A stretch of 64,000 nucleotides of DNA from Candidatus Microbacterium colombiense (GCA_029203165.1 CP119308.1:558001-622000); one strand, 5' to 3'; positions 34,790 to 43,550 are shown, counted from the first letter of the stretch. The notes: a model not told the origin generated them from the letters alone. Numbers and translations are program-made.

Positions 34790-35875
34790 ATGGAGTTTGC
34801 AGAGCGCCTCGATGCCCTTGCGACAAAGGTGAAGAACCAGGCCACCGCGATCGGGACCGAGGAAGCGACGAAGAACGCATTCGTGATGCCGTTCATCTCG
34901 ACGATCCTCGGATACGACGTCTTCGACCCGCTGGAGGTCGTGCCGGAGTTCACCGCCGACGTCGGAACGAAGAAGGGGGAGAAGATTGACTACGCGATCA
35001 TGCGTGAGAGCGAAGTCCAGATTCTCATCGAGTGCAAGCCCTCGATGGGCCCGCTCAAGATCGAGCACGCATCTCAGCTCTTCCGCTACTTCTCCGTCAC
35101 CAATGCGCGTATCGCGGTGCTGACCAACGGCGTCCACTGGCACTTCTACACCGACCTCGATGCGCCGAACCGGATGGACGCGAAGCCCTTCCTCGTCCTC
35201 GATCTGCTTGACATCGATGAGACGCTGATCCCCGAGATTCAGAAGCTGAGCAGGGAGACCTTTGACCTCGACTCGATCATCAGCGCGGCGGAAGAGCTCA
35301 AGTACATCGGTGCCCTCAAACGCGAGATCGCCAGTCAGTTCCGCGAGCCGACGGATGAGTGGATCAAATTCTTCGCCACGCGCGTGTACGACGGCTCGTA
35401 CACGCAGAAGGTGCGTCAGCAATTCACGAGCCTGGTGAGCAAGGCTGCGCAGCAGTTCCTCACGGAGCGGGTCAATGACAGGCTCAAGACGGCTCTGGGT
35501 GTAAGTGGGATCACTCGAACGGTCGACGCCCCTCCGGCGACCAGCGCCGAAGTCGTCGAGGCTGATCTCGATCGCGACACCGAGATCGAGACGACGCTGG
35601 AAGAGCTCGAGGGATACCAGATCGTCAAGGCAATCGCCTGCGGTGACGTGAAGCCGCAGCGGGTGACGCATCGCGATGCCAAGAGCTACTTCGCTGTGCT
35701 GCTGGACGACAACAACCGCAAACCGATCGCCAGGCTCCACTTCAACGGCAAGCAGAAGTACCTCGGCCTGCTGGATGAGGAGAAGGTCGAGACGCGGCAC
35801 CCGATCGAGGAGCTGGACGAGATCTACGCGCATGCGGACGGCATCCGTGAGGCCGTGCGGCGCTACAAGGACTAG
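34790..35875 (+). CDS. HsdR N-terminal-domain nuclease
   Basis: 361 residues. The N-terminal ~180 residues match the HsdR-N restriction endonuclease fold: Glu24, then KIDYAIM with Asp67, and LIECKPS with Glu81 and Lys83, a complete PD-(D/E)XK catalytic triad. RIAVLTNGVHWHFYTD follows as in type I restriction R subunits. No helicase domain is present. The C-terminal ~80 residues form a separate domain (EGYQIVKAIA to KYLGL) seen in similar stand-alone proteins. The ATG at 34790 has GGAG 6 bases upstream; longer in-frame starts lack this. It may be a solitary nuclease of a defence cassette, though such proteins are common and mostly untested. Confidence 0.8.
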   Translation: MEFAERLDALATKVKNQATAIGTEEATKNAFVMPFISTILGYDVFDPLEVVPEFTADVGTKKGEKIDYAIMRESEVQILIECKPSMGPLKIEHASQLFRYFSVTNARIAVLTNGVHWHFYTDLDAPNRMDAKPFLVLDLLDIDETLIPEIQKLSRETFDLDSIISAAEELKYIGALKREIASQFREPTDEWIKFFATRVYDGSYTQKVRQQFTSLVSKAAQQFLTERVNDRLKTALGVSGITRTVDAPPATSAEVVEADLDRDTEIETTLEELEGYQIVKAIACGDVKPQRVTHRDAKSYFAVLLDDNNRKPIARLHFNGKQKYLGLLDEEKVETRHPIEELDEIYAHADGIREAVRRYKD

Positions 35876-35914
35876 AGCTCTGTCCATTTGTCTCGAGTAG
35901 GGACGGAAGGTTTT

Positions 35915-36595
35915 GTGAATCTGATCACGAGTCTGCTGCCTGGGGTCCGCCAGGTGAGGACGCCTTTGGCTGTTGGAGGAATCTGGCTGACTGTCTTACT
36001 CATTCTCATCTGGCGAGATTGGGACGCGCTTTCCGCTGAGTATGGAGCGCTCGTTGAGCTTTCGCGTCTGGTTCAGTCGATGGGGCCAGTAGCGGTGACA
36101 GGCGTCGGGGCCTTTGTTGCCTACCTACTTGGGTCTGTCACACAAGGGCTCTCATCATGGGTGGCCGGGAACACCCAGCGACGGGTGGCCGCGATTGAAA
36201 GACGTGTCAGAGCGAGCAAGCTAAAGCCGTTCGCTAGGTGGCGTTCATACCTTTATCGACGTGACGCCAAATATCCTGTCCGCGGGATGCTGATGGATGC
36301 CATCAGCCGGCGTTACGCAGACGCGGGTGTACTACCTGACGTCTACCTAGCCTTTCCCGTCTCGTTGCTCCAGTCGCAGCTTGAGTCGCTCTCTCTCCAG
36401 CTTTGGCATAAGGCGCCGGACCAGTATCAGGAGAGTGATCGGCTTCGAGCCGAAGCCGGGTTTCGTGACGGCGTTGCACTGCCGATCGCGACGCTGGGGA
36501 TCGTGCTCGGGTCAGTGATCACATGGTGGATATCGCTGGCCTTCGCGCTTGGCGCTCTCGTGCTCGTGATGCAAGCTCGCCTGCTCCGACGGTAG
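35915..36595 (+). CDS. Membrane protein, N-terminal part before in-frame stop
   Basis: 226 residues from a GTG with GGACGGAAGG just upstream. Three hydrophobic segments: about residues 16-34, 56-77 and 192-216, with a basic cytoplasmic region between the second and third. No family is recognised. The TAG at 36593-36595 is in the same frame as the next open frame, which continues without another stop to 37033, so the gene may originally have encoded a protein of about 372 residues. Base composition is lower in GC than the chromosomal genes to the right. Confidence 0.6.
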   Translation: MNLITSLLPGVRQVRTPLAVGGIWLTVLLILIWRDWDALSAEYGALVELSRLVQSMGPVAVTGVGAFVAYLLGSVTQGLSSWVAGNTQRRVAAIERRVRASKLKPFARWRSYLYRRDAKYPVRGMLMDAISRRYADAGVLPDVYLAFPVSLLQSQLESLSLQLWHKAPDQYQESDRLRAEAGFRDGVALPIATLGIVLGSVITWWISLAFALGALVLVMQARLLRR

Positions 36596-36604
36596 CGACT
36601 GCGC

Positions 36605-37033
36605 TTGCTCGCCAACGCGCTCGAACAAGGGCTGGCCGACAGTGCGATCTTGATTTCGACTGCGCGGTTCTTGTCGAAGGCCAAGGTACCGGCTCGGGCA
36701 ACTCTCCCGCTCTGGTACGCGGTAACCGCCGTCGGACTCAACCGAGCAGGTAGTACCGAAGGCCACGAAATGGCGATCTTCGAAGGGGTGAATGAGCTTT
36801 CGCAGGAGCTTGACTTCGGGACAACAGGGTGGAAAGGGGACCTGGATGATCTCATGGACGGTGTAGAGGCCGTTTTCGAGGCGCATAATGATCCAGAAGG
36901 ATACGAGTTCTTCGAACGGATGACTGCTGAGGCTCAGCAACGCGCTGAAGCGGCGCTAGCAGAGTTCGACGGCGCCTCTGATGCTGACGACAGGCCGGAC
37001 TATAGCGCTCGACGAGCATGGAGCAACCGCTAG
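36605..37033 (+). CDS. Soluble C-terminal continuation of the upstream membrane protein
   Basis: About 142 residues in the same frame as the preceding gene, separated by a single TAG and three sense codons. The first codon that could start is TTG at 36605, with no ribosome binding site. It begins with an amphipathic helix (LLANALEQGLADSAIL) and ends in an acidic, Ala/Asp-rich tail. Either it is the 3' half of a gene split by a nonsense mutation, or it is made by reinitiation. No function is recognised. Convergent with the SulP gene 10 bp away. Confidence 0.45.
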   Translation: MLANALEQGLADSAILISTARFLSKAKVPARATLPLWYAVTAVGLNRAGSTEGHEMAIFEGVNELSQELDFGTTGWKGDLDDLMDGVEAVFEAHNDPEGYEFFERMTAEAQQRAEAALAEFDGASDADDRPDYSARRAWSNR

Positions 37034-37043
37034 CCGACCGTCC

Positions 37044-38540
37044 CTACTCGAACCCACCCGTCAACCGCCCCCGCATCCGCTGACTGCTCTCGTTCATCCC
37101 GACGATCTCCACCGTCTTCCCCAACGCCTGATACTTCGTCTCGATCGCATCCAGCGCGGCAACGGTCGACGCATCCCACACGTGCGACCTCGACAGATCG
37201 ATGACCACGCGCGCCGGATCGTCCGAGTACGAGAACAACGTCGTCAGATCATTGCTCGACGCGAAGAACAGCTCCCCGTCCACCACATAGCGAGCAACAG
37301 AATCTGAGACGGAGCGGGAAACAGTCACGAAGTGCGCCACCCGCCGCACGAACAGCACCGACGCGACCAGCACCCCACCGACAACGCCGACCGCGAGGTT
37401 GTGGGTCAGCAGAACCAGAACAACCGTCGCGACCATCACGAACGTCTCGCTCTTCGGCATCCGCTTCAACGTCGACGGCTTGATCGAGTGCCAGTCGAAC
37501 GCGCCGATCGCGACCATGATCATCACGGCGACGAGCGCAGCCATAGGGATGGTTCCGACGAAGTCGCCGAACACGACGACCAGCAGGAACAGGAAAATCC
37601 CGGCGAAGAAGGTTGAGATGCGGGTCCGCGCGCCCGAGGCCTTCACGTTGATCATGGTCTGACCGATCACCGCGCAGCCGCCCATGCCGCCGAAGATGCC
37701 CGACAGCACGTTCGCCACTCCCTGCGCCCACGCCTCGCGGCTCTTGCGCGAGTGGGTGTCAGTGATCTCGTCGACGAGCTTCGCGGTGAGCAGCGACTCG
37801 AGCAGTCCGACGACGGCGACGCCGAGCGCGAACGGAGCGATGATCGTGAACGTCTCCCACGTCAGCGGCACGTTGGGGATGAACAGCGACGGCAGGCTCC
37901 GCGGCAGCTCGCCCTGATCGCCGACGGTCGGCACGGTGATCGCGAACGTCAGCACGACTGCGGTCACGATCACGACGGACACCAGCGGAGCCGGCACGAT
38001 CTTGGTGATCTTCGGCATCACGATCATCACGAGGATCCCCAGCGCCACCAGCGGATACACCAGCCACGGCACGTTGATCAGCTGCGGGAATTGCGAGCTG
38101 AACACGAAGATCGCCAGCGCGTTCACGAACCCGACCATGACGCTGCGGGGGATGAAGCGCATCAGCTTCGCGACGCCGACCACTCCGAGGATCACCTGGA
38201 AGATGCCGGCGAGGATCACCGTCGCGATGAAGTAGTCGAGCCCATACATCGGCGCGACCGGGGCGATCACGAGCGCGACGGCTCCGGTCGCCGCGGTCAC
38301 CATCGCCGGACGTCCGCCGAGGAACGCGATCGACACCGCCATGATGAACGACGAGAACAGCCCGACCTTCGGGTCGACGCCCGCGATCACCGAGAACGCG
38401 ATCGCCTCGGGGATCAGCGCGAGTCCGACGACGAGCCCGGCCAGCACCTCGCGCGTCAGCATCCGCGGGTTCTTCAACGCGGTCAGCACAGAGGGGTTCG
38501 CCCGATAGCGGGCACGATCATCGACCGTCGTCACAGACAT
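37044..38540 (-). CDS. SulP-family anion transporter with STAS domain
   Basis: 498 residues. Ten or more hydrophobic segments and the SulP signature region near the start (LAGLVVGLALIPEAIAFSVIAGV) are followed at about 400-498 by a cytoplasmic STAS domain with RVVIDLSRSHVWDASTVAALD. The family carries sulfate, bicarbonate or other anions across the membrane; the substrate cannot be told from sequence. GGAG lies 5 bases before the ATG. The 215 bp upstream (38541-38755) hold no gene and no clear operator. Confidence 0.9.
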   Translation of the reverse strand: MSVTTVDDRARYRANPSVLTALKNPRMLTREVLAGLVVGLALIPEAIAFSVIAGVDPKVGLFSSFIMAVSIAFLGGRPAMVTAATGAVALVIAPVAPMYGLDYFIATVILAGIFQVILGVVGVAKLMRFIPRSVMVGFVNALAIFVFSSQFPQLINVPWLVYPLVALGILVMIVMPKITKIVPAPLVSVVIVTAVVLTFAITVPTVGDQGELPRSLPSLFIPNVPLTWETFTIIAPFALGVAVVGLLESLLTAKLVDEITDTHSRKSREAWAQGVANVLSGIFGGMGGCAVIGQTMINVKASGARTRISTFFAGIFLFLLVVVFGDFVGTIPMAALVAVMIMVAIGAFDWHSIKPSTLKRMPKSETFVMVATVVLVLLTHNLAVGVVGGVLVASVLFVRRVAHFVTVSRSVSDSVARYVVDGELFFASSNDLTTLFSYSDDPARVVIDLSRSHVWDASTVAALDAIETKYQALGKTVEIVGMNESSQRMRGRLTGGFE

Positions 38541-38755
38541 GGATGCTCCAGGGGAAGGCGCCTCGAGAATGAGGCAGACGTTCCAGCGTAGAGCGGATGC
38601 CGCAGGCTGATGTCCGCGCGGGCCTCGGCTGCGCGCTGCGCTCGGCCATGTGCGCGTGGCTCGGCCCGATGCGGCGCAGGTGGCCGAGCGAGGCGCACAC
38701 GGCCGAACGAAGCGCCCGCGCCAGCGTCGAAAGGATCAGCCCCGACTCTGCCGCG

Positions 38756-39253
38756 TCAACCCGCCGCCTTCCGCCGCCCCGCCGACCGCGGGGGGTTCGC
38801 GCGCAGATGTCCGCTGACCTGCGTCATGACCCGCGCCAGCACCTCGACGTCATCCGGCGCGAGCGACTCGAACAGCAGACTCTTCACGGCCTCGATGTGC
38901 CCGGGGAACACGATGGCGAGCACCTGCCGCCCGGCATCCGTGATCGTGACGATCGTGCTCCGCTCGTCTTCCGGCGACGGTGCGCGCGTGACGAGGCCCC
39001 GCTCCTCGAGCGACTGTGCCTGATACGTCAGTCCGCTGCGGCTGTACACGACGCCGTCGGCGAGGTCGGTCATCCGCTGCCGGCCGTCCGGCGCATCACC
39101 GAGCCGGGCGAGCAGCTGGAACTGCACGTAGCTGAGCTTCCCCGCCTCGCGCAGCTGCTGCTCCACGGCGTGACGCAGCAGGCTGCTCACCTCGGTGAAA
39201 GCGAAGTAGGCGGCGAGCTCTGTCGGCGAGAGCTGAGGAGTCGGTGTGCTCAT
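38756..39253 (-). CDS. MarR-family transcriptional regulator
   Basis: 165 residues. The winged helix is at about 55-110: MTDLADGVVYSRSGLTYQAQSLEERGLVTRAPSPED, the pattern of MarR recognition helix and wing (DERSTIVTITDAGR). It is divergent from a quinone oxidoreductase. Two identical perfect palindromes lie in the 91-bp gap and are very likely its binding sites, which would make it both self-regulating and the repressor of the oxidoreductase. ATG 39253 is used, since longer versions run into the operator region. Confidence 0.88.
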   Translation of the reverse strand: MSTPTPQLSPTELAAYFAFTEVSSLLRHAVEQQLREAGKLSYVQFQLLARLGDAPDGRQRMTDLADGVVYSRSGLTYQAQSLEERGLVTRAPSPEDERSTIVTITDAGRQVLAIVFPGHIEAVKSLLFESLAPDDVEVLARVMTQVSGHLRANPPRSAGRRKAAG

Positions 39254-39269
39254 GTCCCCAGCATACATG

Positions 39270-39325
39270 TTGCTTCGAATTCGAAGCAGTGCTATCGTCC
39301 TGATTATTGCTTCGAATTCGAAGCA
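39270..39325. promoter_or_regulatory. Twin MarR operators overlapping the oxidoreductase promoter
   Basis: TGCTTCGAATTCGAAGCA, a perfect 18-bp palindrome, occurs at 39271-39288 and again, identically, at 39308-39325; the copies are 37 bp apart. The first overlaps a -35-like TTGCTT (39270-39275), which is 17 bases from TATCGT at 39293-39298. The second covers the expected transcription start. This arrangement would block transcription when the MarR dimers bind. Confidence 0.85.
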
Positions 39326-39344
39326 CACAAGAAAGGACAGAACC

Positions 39345-40274
39345 ATGAAGGCAGTACGTTTCCACGAAGTCGGCGGACCCGAGGTGCTCCAGCTGGAGGA
39401 GATTCCGACCCCCACTCCGGCGGCGGGACAGGTGCGCCTCCGCGTCGCCGCATCCGCCTTCAATGCCGCCGACAACGGCATGCGAGCCGGCTTCCTGCCG
39501 ATCCCCGTGGCGCTTCCGCACGTTCCCGGCTACGACGTCTCGGGCACGGTCGACGCACTCGGCGAGGGTGTCGACGGACTCGCGGTCGGCGATGCGGTGA
39601 TCGGATTCCTGCCCATGGGCGAGGATGGCGGAGCCGCGGAGTACGTGAACGCTCCGGCCGATGCGCTGGTCGCAGCACCGGCCACGGTGCCTCTCGCGGA
39701 TGCCGCGGCCCTGCCGTCGGTCGCCCTCACAGCTCGTCAGGCGCTCTTCGACGACGGCGGACTCGAGGCGGGGCAGCGCGTGCTGATCGTCGGTGCGGGC
39801 GGCGTGGTCGGCAAGTACGCGATCGCGCTGGCGAAGCGGGCCGGGGTGCACGTCATCGCGACGGCGAGCGAGCGCAGTGCCGACGACGTGCGTGCGGCGG
39901 GGGCCGACGAGATCATCGACCACGCGACGACGCCCGTCCAGGATGCCGTGACGGAGCCCGTCGACCTGCTGCTCAACCTCGCCCCGATCGAGCCCGAGGA
40001 GTTCGCCGCGCTGGTGCCGCTCGTGCGCGACGGGGGAGTCGTCGTCAGTACGACGGCGTGGATGCCGGCACCGGATGACGCCGAGCGGGGCGTGCGCTCG
40101 GCCGTGGTGTTCGTGCGCAGCGACGCCGAGCGACTGCGCGAACTCGTCGCCCTCGTCGACAGCGGGGACCTGCGCGTCGAGGTGACGCGACGCATCCCAC
40201 TTGCCGAGCTGCCGGCACTGCACGCCGAGGCTGCTGCGGGCCGGATCGCGGGCAAGGTCATCGTTCTGCCGTGA
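39345..40274 (+). CDS. Zinc-independent NADPH:quinone oxidoreductase (MDR family)
   Basis: 309 residues. The N-terminal GroES-like fold begins MKAVRFHEVGGPEVLQLEEIP, with the family's HVPGYDVSGTVDALGEGV. The Rossmann domain contains VLIVGAGGVVGKYAIALAKRAG near residue 150. Zinc-binding cysteines are absent, as in the quinone oxidoreductase branch. GAAAGGAC lies before the ATG. Under the control of the divergent MarR through twin operators, it is probably induced by quinones or other electrophiles. Product class is secure; substrate is not. Confidence 0.88.
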   Translation: MKAVRFHEVGGPEVLQLEEIPTPTPAAGQVRLRVAASAFNAADNGMRAGFLPIPVALPHVPGYDVSGTVDALGEGVDGLAVGDAVIGFLPMGEDGGAAEYVNAPADALVAAPATVPLADAAALPSVALTARQALFDDGGLEAGQRVLIVGAGGVVGKYAIALAKRAGVHVIATASERSADDVRAAGADEIIDHATTPVQDAVTEPVDLLLNLAPIEPEEFAALVPLVRDGGVVVSTTAWMPAPDDAERGVRSAVVFVRSDAERLRELVALVDSGDLRVEVTRRIPLAELPALHAEAAAGRIAGKVIVLP

Positions 40275-40288
40275 GGTGTGCGCCGGGT

Positions 40289-40363
40289 GTCGGGAGGAGA
40301 ACTATGCGTGGGGAGGAGCCTCGGCCCCGGAGCATCCGCCCGACGCCGAGTTCTCCTCCCGAC
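40289..40363. repeat. Long-arm inverted repeat between convergent genes (REP-like)
   Basis: The 15-base arm GTCGGGAGGAGAACT (40289-40303) is matched perfectly by its reverse complement at 40349-40363, around a 45-base loop. A related element lies at 59118-59195. Both sit between convergent genes, so it may act as a bidirectional terminator or belong to a dispersed palindromic repeat family. Confidence 0.65.
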
Positions 40364-40395
40364 GCGGGTGAGGCCGTAGGTGAGGCGGGAGGCCC

Positions 40396-41613
40396 TCAGG
40401 CCCGGCGCATCCGCAATCCGAAGGCGATGGCTGCCAGGGCGATCACGACGATGCCGTATCCGACGCACACGGTGGCGAGTCCGACGACGCCGACCAGGGA
40501 ACCCGCGACGACCGCCGGAACGCCGAACGCGAGGTAGGCGAGCAGATAGATCACGGCGAACGTGTCGGCGCGCTGTGTGGCGGGGATGCGCGGCGCGAGC
40601 GACGCGACCACGCCCGAGAACGCGGTGCCGAAGCCCATGCCGGTGATCGCGGCGGCGACGAGGTAGAACGGCAGCGAGCCGACGCCGAGTGCGATGAGCG
40701 AGAGCAGTGTTCCGATCGCGAGTGCGGCAGTGCCGAACAGCACGGTTGTGCGCGCGGCCCGACGCCGGAAGAGGAACGCGGTGATCGCGCCGACGCCGGC
40801 CAGCAGCACGACGCCGAGTCCCTGCCACACGTGCGCTTCGCCGCCGAGCTCGCCGCGCACGATGTTGGCGCCGAGCGAGAGGAAGAGGCCACCCGTCGCC
40901 CATCCGGCGATCACGGCCGGGGCGCCGCGCCAGAAGTCCGCCCGGATCTCCCGCGGAATCGACAGGCGGAAGCTCAGCGAGGCCCAGACTCCGGGCTTGC
41001 GGGGCGCCGTCTCGGGAATCACGAAGAACAGTGCAGCGAGCACGACGTACGCCGTGCTGAGTGGGGCGAACACGTCGAGCAGTGCGTCGCGGCTCAGGTC
41101 GAGCACGACGGCCGATGCGAGGGCGCCGAGGGCGAGGCCGATGCCGGGGCTCAGGGCGTTCCAGAGAGCGGCCTGGCGCGGGCGGGCTGCCGGGGCGAAG
41201 TCGAGCACCGTCGCCGACAGCGCCGAGATGAGCAGGCCGCTGGCCACGCCCTGCAGGATGCGGGCGAGGAACAGCAGTGCGACGGCATCCGCGTGCCAGA
41301 ACAGGAACATGCTGCCCGCCAGCAGCAGGAACCCGGCGATCGCGACGGGGCGACGCCCGATGTGATCAGACAGGGAACCGGCCGTGAGAAGGGTGAGCAG
41401 CAGCGCCACGGCGTAGACCGCGAACACCGCGCTGATCACGATCGCGTCGAACCCGATGTCGTGCGCGAGCACCGGGTAGAACGGCGAGGGGGCGCTCGCG
41501 CCGACCATCATCACGATCTGCGCCACGATGGCGAGGACGAAGCCGAATCGGGCGCGGGGGACCGTCGAGGCGGTGGATGCCATCGGGACGACGATCGGCG
41601 CGGTGGTGGTCAT
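40396..41613 (-). CDS. MFS transporter
   Basis: 405 residues with about 12 hydrophobic segments. The MFS loop motif GSLSDHIGRRP between segments 2 and 3 is clear, and FLARILQGVASGLL fits segment 4. Charged loops are short. Probable drug or metabolite efflux. GAGGAGC precedes the ATG. It is divergent from a small ArsR-type regulator, with inverted repeats in the gap, so it is probably controlled by that regulator. Confidence 0.88.
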   Translation of the reverse strand: MTTTAPIVVPMASTASTVPRARFGFVLAIVAQIVMMVGASAPSPFYPVLAHDIGFDAIVISAVFAVYAVALLLTLLTAGSLSDHIGRRPVAIAGFLLLAGSMFLFWHADAVALLFLARILQGVASGLLISALSATVLDFAPAARPRQAALWNALSPGIGLALGALASAVVLDLSRDALLDVFAPLSTAYVVLAALFFVIPETAPRKPGVWASLSFRLSIPREIRADFWRGAPAVIAGWATGGLFLSLGANIVRGELGGEAHVWQGLGVVLLAGVGAITAFLFRRRAARTTVLFGTAALAIGTLLSLIALGVGSLPFYLVAAAITGMGFGTAFSGVVASLAPRIPATQRADTFAVIYLLAYLAFGVPAVVAGSLVGVVGLATVCVGYGIVVIALAAIAFGLRMRRA

Positions 41614-41629
41614 TGCTGCTCCTCAATCG

Positions 41630-41692
41630 TTCGATAATCGTCGAACTATTGGAGAGTACTCGCCATCCGTCGATTGTTCAACTATTCTCGAA
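41630..41692. promoter_or_regulatory. Operator-like repeats between MFS and ArsR-type genes
   Basis: TTCGA-N6-TCGAA at 41630-41645 is an interrupted palindrome. A looser copy, TTCAACTATTCTCGAA, lies at about 41677-41692, and ACTATT is repeated after each TCGAA/TTCAA block. The shared bases and their place between divergent transporter and regulator genes fit binding sites for the ArsR-type protein. The exact half-sites are uncertain. Confidence 0.5.
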
Positions 41693-41694
41693 CC

Positions 41695-41997
41695 ATGCCT
41701 GGCGAACTTCCTCACCCGGAGCGCTCCGAGATCCAGCTGACCGACGTGCTCTTCGCGCTCAGCGACCCCGAACGCCTCGCCATCACGCGCCAGCTCGCCG
41801 ACGGCCCGCTCGACATGGCCGCCTGCCACGCCACCGATCCGAACCTGCCGAAGTCGACCAAGTCGCACTTCATGAAGGTGCTGCGCGAGGCCGGTGTCAT
41901 CCGCAATGAGGCGAACGGCCGCCGGCGGATGCTGGCCCTCCGCCGCGACGACCTCGACGCGCTGTTCCCGGGGTTGCTGGAGTCCGTGCTGCGGTAG
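41695..41997 (+). CDS. ArsR-family winged-helix regulator
   Basis: 100 residues. The ArsR-type fold is evident: FALSDPERLAITRQLADGPLDMAAC, then a recognition helix in KSTKSHFMKVLREAGVI and a wing NEANGRRRMLALR. There is a single Cys in the region where metal-sensing members place theirs (AACHATD), so metal binding is not clear. ATG 41695 is taken as start. Divergent from the MFS exporter, which it probably represses. Confidence 0.85.
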   Translation: MPGELPHPERSEIQLTDVLFALSDPERLAITRQLADGPLDMAACHATDPNLPKSTKSHFMKVLREAGVIRNEANGRRRMLALRRDDLDALFPGLLESVLR

Positions 41998-42025
41998 TTC
42001 GCGCGGGGGCGTGGGTGCTGTGCTT

Positions 42026-42105
42026 CGCCCGCGAGACACCACTTCGGCCGCGAGACACCCTCCGTGGCGTGGTTTCTCGCGACGGATGTGGGGTCTCGCG
42101 ACGGA
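42026..42105. repeat. Short CGCGAGACACC direct and inverted repeats
   Basis: The intergenic stretch before the HNH gene contains CGCGAGACACC twice (near 42030 and 42049) and the reverse-oriented TCTCGCGACGGATG twice (near 42073 and 42094). The opposing sets could pair into a stem. It does not look like a T-tailed terminator. Function unknown. Confidence 0.45.
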
Positions 42106-42159
42106 TGCGGGTGTGGGGCGCGCGTGCCGCGTCCAGCATCCCGATACTCCGATATTCAT

Positions 42160-42200
42160 TCGAACAAAACTACGAAACTCATCACGTTGCGCGGTAGAAT
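42160..42200 (+). promoter_or_regulatory. Degenerate LexA box and leaderless promoter of HNH gene
   Basis: TCGAACAAAACTACGA (42160-42175) matches the actinobacterial SOS box TCGAAC-N4-GTTCGA at 10 of 12 fixed positions. A -10-like TAGAAT (42195-42200) ends 6 bases before the ATG at 42207, which would make the transcript leaderless. The 13E12/DUF222 family is linked to SOS boxes in mycobacteria, which supports the reading. Confidence 0.45.
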
Positions 42201-42206
42201 TGGAGC

Positions 42207-43550
42207 ATGACGAAGCTCCTCCCCCTGCACGATGCGGTCCGCCGCATCGATGCGGCGTGGGCGGATGCCGACGACGCGCTCGACCTGTCGCGCAGTCAGT
42301 TGATCGCGGTCCATGAGGCGATCGGAGTGCTGCAGCGGCAGCTCGACGCCGTGCACGCCGATGTCGCCGCCGGGATCGCGCGCGAGTCTCGGCCGGAGCT
42401 CGGCACCGAGAGCCTGGCGAAGCAGCAGGGCTACCGTTCGCCGGCCAAGCTCATCGCCGCGACCACGGGAATCTCGACGGGAGACGCGCTGCGACTCGTG
42501 ACCGTGGGCGAGGCGACGGCGCCTCGCAGTGACCTTCTCGGCGCCAGGCTGCCGGGTCGCTATCCGCTGGTGCGCGAGGCACTCGACTCCGGTGCGCTCG
42601 GCGCTCAGGCGGCAGCACTGATCGTCGCCTTGCTCGAGAGGTGCCGCGTGGCAGCGGGCATCGATCGGATCGCGGAAGGGGAGCGCATGCTCACCGAGGC
42701 GGCGCCGGGGCTCGCGCTCGACGACCTGCGCAAGCTGATCGTGCGGGCGGAGGCGTGGCTCGATCCCGACGGCGTCGAGCCGCGTGCCGATGAGCAGCGC
42801 GGCCAGCGTTCTCTGACGATGTTCGAGCGCAACGGCATGCTGCACCTCGATGCGAAGCTCGATGTCGAGACCGCGGCACCGATCGTGGCGGCCATCCGCG
42901 GGTATGTGACCGCGGCGTTTGCGGCGCGGTCTGATGCGCCCGACCCCGATGCTCCCGATGCGGATCGCCGCACGGTGCCGATGATCCAGGCTGATGGTCT
43001 CGCCACGTTCTGCGCGCATGCGCTCGGCTGCGAGGGCGAGCGGATGCCGCTGGCAGGAGCCACCGTCGTGGTGCGTCTGAGCCTCGACGAGCTGCAGTCG
43101 GGCTCGGGATCGGCGACGATCGACGGCATCGACCAGCCGATCAGCGTCGCGGCGGCGCGGCGGATGGCGGCCGGCGGCGGAGTGATCCCGTGCGTGCTCG
43201 GTGGCGACAGCGAGATCCTCGACTGGGGGCGCGAGAAGCGGTTGTTCACCCGGTCGCAACGTCGCGCACTGGTGGAACGCGATGGTGGGTGCGCGATGTG
43301 CGGGTTACCTCCGGAGATGACGAAAGCGCATCACATCCGCTGGTGGAAACGAGACCACGGGCCGACTGATCTGTCGAACGGGGTACTGCTCTGCGAGACC
43401 TGTCATCACCGGATCCACGACAACGGATGGGAGATCCGGATCGACGGGGCGGGGACCGCGGCGCGGGTGTGGTTCGTTCCGCCGGGCTACGTCGACCTGG
43501 CGCGCACGCCTCGTCTCGGTGGGCGGGCTCGGTTCGACATCGCCGCGTGA
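42207..43550 (+). CDS. DUF222 (13E12 family) HNH endonuclease
   Basis: 447 residues. The long helical DUF222 region (about 10-330) precedes an HNH nuclease: CAMCGLPPEMTKAHHIRWWKRDHGPTDLSNGVLLCETCHHRIHDNGW, with the two zinc-binding Cys pairs and the catalytic HH. Such proteins occur in many copies in actinobacterial genomes; their role is unknown, with mobility or DNA-damage response suggested. Full length. A possible LexA site and a leaderless promoter lie upstream. Convergent with the next gene, 22 bp away. Confidence 0.88.
   Translation: MTKLLPLHDAVRRIDAAWADADDALDLSRSQLIAVHEAIGVLQRQLDAVHADVAAGIARESRPELGTESLAKQQGYRSPAKLIAATTGISTGDALRLVTVGEATAPRSDLLGARLPGRYPLVREALDSGALGAQAAALIVALLERCRVAAGIDRIAEGERMLTEAAPGLALDDLRKLIVRAEAWLDPDGVEPRADEQRGQRSLTMFERNGMLHLDAKLDVETAAPIVAAIRGYVTAAFAARSDAPDPDAPDADRRTVPMIQADGLATFCAHALGCEGERMPLAGATVVVRLSLDELQSGSGSATIDGIDQPISVAAARRMAAGGGVIPCVLGGDSEILDWGREKRLFTRSQRRALVERDGGCAMCGLPPEMTKAHHIRWWKRDHGPTDLSNGVLLCETCHHRIHDNGWEIRIDGAGTAARVWFVPPGYVDLARTPRLGGRARFDIAA

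Noticed and set aside
1938..37033. Integrase, transposase, tRNA or direct-repeat borders for the defence island
   Set aside because: None found at either edge, so mobility by a recognisable element cannot be claimed.
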